Origin: a bacterium | GTDB lineage: Bacteria > Zhuqueibacterota > QNDG01 > JAFGCO01 | Reading direction: 5' to 3' | Assembly: GCA_016930535.1 (NCBI GenBank) | Contig: JAFGGN010000055.1 | Span: forward strand, 29,511-93,510 | DNA length: 64,000 bases | Shown here: piece after piece, positions 61,970 to 64,000 of the stretch | How positions within the stretch are numbered: position 1 is the first letter of the stretch | Layout of the letters: each line of letters opens with the position of its first letter | The notes under the pieces: model-generated | Databases searched by the model: none | What the model was told of the DNA's origin: nothing | Seen by the model: only the letters and a program-made list of their open reading frames with translations | Position numbers and translations under genes: made by a program

Positions 61970-63421
61970 ATGGATCTCAATGATTTTGGTCTGATCGGTC
62001 TTGCAGTAATGGGGGAGAACCTCGTTTTAAATCTGGAATCAAAAGGATTTTCAGTCGCCGTATTCAACCGGACCGTTTCCAAGGTGGATGCATTTACCGA
62101 AGGACGGGCCAGGGGAAAGCGGATCAAAGGCTGCCATTCCATCGAAGAACTGGTTTCCAGTCTCAGCCGTCCGCGCAAAGTGATGCTGCTGGTCAAAGCC
62201 GGCAAGGCCGTGGACGATTTCATCGAAATGCTGATTCCGCATCTGGAACCCGGCGATATCATTATCGACGGAGGCAACAGCCATTTTCCGGATTCCATCC
62301 GCCGTACGGCTTATGTGGAATCCAAAGGGCTGCTCTATATCGGCACCGGTGTTTCCGGCGGCGAGGAAGGCGCACTGAAAGGGCCGTCCATTATGCCCGG
62401 AGGTTCGCCGGCTGCATGGCCCCTGGTGAAGGATATATTTCAGAAAATTTCAGCCCATACCGAGCAGGGAGAGTCATGCTGCGAATGGGTCGGTGAAAAC
62501 GGCGCAGGTCATTTTGTGAAAATGGTTCATAACGGCATCGAGTACGGCGACATGCAGATGATTACGGAAACCTATCAGATGATGAAGGCCGGCCTGAAAA
62601 TGTCGAACCAGGATATGCACGACGTGTTTGCCGGCTGGAACGAAGGCAAACTGGACAGTTATCTGATCGAAATCACACGGGATATTCTGGGATACAGGGA
62701 TGAAGAAGGCAAGGAAGTCGTGGATATCATTCTGGATGCAGCCGGTCAGAAAGGAACGGGAAAATGGACGGCGACTGAAGCGCTGAATCTGGGTCAGCCG
62801 CTGACCCTGATCGGGGAAGCGGTTTTTGCCCGCTGCCTCAGTGCATTGAAGGATGAACGCGTGGCCGCATCCAAAGAGCTTCCGGGTCCGGACACGGTGT
62901 TCGATGGCAGCCGGGACAGTTTTACCGCGGATCTTGAACAGGCGCTGTACGCTTCGAAAATCGTGAGTTATGCACAGGGTTACCAGCTGATGCGTGCCGC
63001 GGCCGACGAGTATCACTGGAACCTGAATTACGGTGGAATCGCCCTGATGTGGCGCGGCGGATGCATCATCCGTTCCGTTTTTCTGGGCAAAATCAAGGAA
63101 GCGTTCGACAAAAATCCCAGGCTGGTCAACCTGCTCCTGGACCCGTTTTTCAAGGAGGAAGTAAAGAAAGCGGTTCCGGCATGGCGGCGCGTGATCATGA
63201 AGGCCGTGGAACTGGGTGTGCCCGTTCCCGCGATGAGTGCGGCGCTGGCTTACTATGACGGATACAGAAGCGAAAGGCTGCCCGCGAACCTGCTTCAGGC
63301 CCAGCGCGATTATTTCGGCGCACATACCTATGAGCGGGTGGACAGGCCGCGCGGCGAGTTCTTCCATACAAACTGGACGGGACGCGGCGGGGATACGGCC
63401 TCATCGGCCTACATCGTATAA
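61970..63421 (+). CDS. gnd: 6-phosphogluconate dehydrogenase, decarboxylating
   Basis: The 483-residue protein oxidises 6-phosphogluconate to ribulose 5-phosphate and CO2. Motifs are GLIGLAVMGENLVLNL (NADP loop), GTGVSGGEEGALKGPSIMPGG, and the C-terminal ALAYYDGYRSERLPANLLQA near 440-460. Its full length fits the long (dimeric) enzyme. AGGAGG at 61956-61961 fixes the ATG. Its place in a uronate operon is unusual and suggests gluconate as a pathway intermediate. Confidence 0.95.
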   Translation: MDLNDFGLIGLAVMGENLVLNLESKGFSVAVFNRTVSKVDAFTEGRARGKRIKGCHSIEELVSSLSRPRKVMLLVKAGKAVDDFIEMLIPHLEPGDIIIDGGNSHFPDSIRRTAYVESKGLLYIGTGVSGGEEGALKGPSIMPGGSPAAWPLVKDIFQKISAHTEQGESCCEWVGENGAGHFVKMVHNGIEYGDMQMITETYQMMKAGLKMSNQDMHDVFAGWNEGKLDSYLIEITRDILGYRDEEGKEVVDIILDAAGQKGTGKWTATEALNLGQPLTLIGEAVFARCLSALKDERVAASKELPGPDTVFDGSRDSFTADLEQALYASKIVSYAQGYQLMRAAADEYHWNLNYGGIALMWRGGCIIRSVFLGKIKEAFDKNPRLVNLLLDPFFKEEVKKAVPAWRRVIMKAVELGVPVPAMSAALAYYDGYRSERLPANLLQAQRDYFGAHTYERVDRPRGEFFHTNWTGRGGDTASSAYIV

Positions 63422-63440
63422 ACGACGGACGGAGCATCGT

Positions 63441-64000
63441 ATGGTCAATGGAAAGGGATTCCCGGACCGTTTTCTGACGGAATCCGAAATACAGGCGATT
63501 TGCGCGGATGTGCTTGAATCCGCAATTCGCGGGGATGATAAGGTCCTGTTTGTTTTGCCGGATCATACGCGGTCCGCGCCGATCGACGTGATGTTCCGGA
63601 CCATTTACGGAAAACTGTGCGATTATTCGGAGCATGTGGATTTTCTGATCGCGTTGGGAACGCATCCGCCGATGACCGATGCCATGATCGATGCGCGTGT
63701 CGGGATCACGGGCGAAGAACGGCGGACGCGTTTTCCGAAGGCCCGGTTTTTCAACCATCGCTGGAACGATCCGGACAGCCTCATTTCCCTGGGAACCCTG
63801 TCGGAGACGGATGTCGGACGCCTGTCCGGCGGACGTCTGTCCTGTTCCGTGGATGTCACCATCAATAAAATGGTCCTGGACTATGACAGGATCGTGATTG
63901 TGGGTCCGGTATTTCCTCATGAGGTCGTCGGATTCTCGGGCGGGAGCAAGTATCTTTTTCCCGGGATTGCCGGTGCGGAAATCATCGACATGTTTCACTG
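63441..64000 (+). CDS. LarA-family nickel-pincer racemase/epimerase, 5' part
   Basis: The frame runs off the right edge, and 186 codons are visible. They cover the N-terminal half of a LarA-type (DUF2088) enzyme. The residues equivalent to the L. plantarum lactate racemase active site are present: Arg44 (DHTR), His75 (ALGTHPP), His160 and Lys170 (PHEVVGFSGGSK). The ten-residue spacing between the last two is kept. This family racemises or epimerises 2-hydroxy acids with a nickel-pincer cofactor. Behind the SDR and gnd, a D-mannonate/D-gluconate 2-epimerase is the most attractive role, but this is inference. GGAG precedes the ATG. Confidence 0.85.
   Translation, partial: MVNGKGFPDRFLTESEIQAICADVLESAIRGDDKVLFVLPDHTRSAPIDVMFRTIYGKLCDYSEHVDFLIALGTHPPMTDAMIDARVGITGEERRTRFPKARFFNHRWNDPDSLISLGTLSETDVGRLSGGRLSCSVDVTINKMVLDYDRIVIVGPVFPHEVVGFSGGSKYLFPGIAGAEIIDMFH

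Noticed and set aside
1..64000. CRISPR arrays, tRNA or rRNA genes, prophage
   Set aside because: I looked for spaced repeats, cloverleaf-like segments and phage genes in the gaps and saw none; short or unusual ones could be missed by eye.

Overview
The window comes from a diderm (Gram-negative-type) heterotrophic bacterium of roughly balanced G+C. Signs of an outer membrane are a TolC-like channel, several lipoproteins, a beta-barrel protein ending in Phe, and the TIGR03545/TIGR03546 pair. Hydrogenase maturation genes suggest hydrogen metabolism, and a mitochondrial-type citrate synthase points away from the enterobacteria. I cannot fix the phylum from sequence alone. Most sigma70-like promoters found share one grammar: TTGAC(A/T) or TTGATT, usually a 17-base spacer, then TATATT, TAAATT, TATCTT or TATACT.

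Layout. 1-3140: end of an unknown gene, a hybrid sensor kinase and a small kinase. 3223-7327: AhpD-like protein, YprB-like nuclease, and the TIGR03546/TIGR03545 pair. 7414-12517: hypF, a DUF5658-like membrane gene, hypC, hypD, hypE. 12558-20929: a lipoprotein, a PHP phosphoesterase, radC, a STAS protein, birA, coaX, a degenerate GxxExxY protein, a TPM protein, a nucleotidyltransferase, LemA and CstA. 20945-30055: a flavin oxidoreductase, citrate synthase, then a TetR-TolC-adaptor-RND efflux operon. 30264-34299: folE, mltG, uvrD/pcrA. 34326-45092: one ilvD-ilvB-ilvN-ilvC-leuA-methyltransferase-leuC-leuD-leuB operon. It is preceded by a promoter and an unannotated 49-residue leader peptide loaded with Leu and Val codons, which suggests attenuation. 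45144-46118: an outer-membrane protein.

46178-51512 (minus strand) is an SOS mutagenesis operon, lexA - IS200/REP-type transposase-like gene - imuB - dnaE2. The usual imuA is missing and the transposase-like gene occupies its place. That protein keeps its HUH histidines but has Phe where the catalytic Tyr should be. Its neighbour ImuB has lost the catalytic carboxylates and carries a clamp-binding motif. The lexA promoter holds a direct repeat GGTATAA-N4-GGTATAA exactly in the spacer. This is the best candidate for an undescribed system here.

51655-64000 is a divergent uronate locus around a GntR/LacI-type regulator. To the left run an SSS symporter, a glucuronokinase-like GHMP kinase, galU and a TRAP transporter. 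To the right run the regulator, a UxaE-type epimerase, an SDR, gnd and a LarA-type (nickel-pincer) gene cut by the window end. Together the right arm suggests a route from uronate through mannonate and gluconate to 6-phosphogluconate that needs no mannonate dehydratase. The left arm suggests activation of uronate to UDP-uronate.
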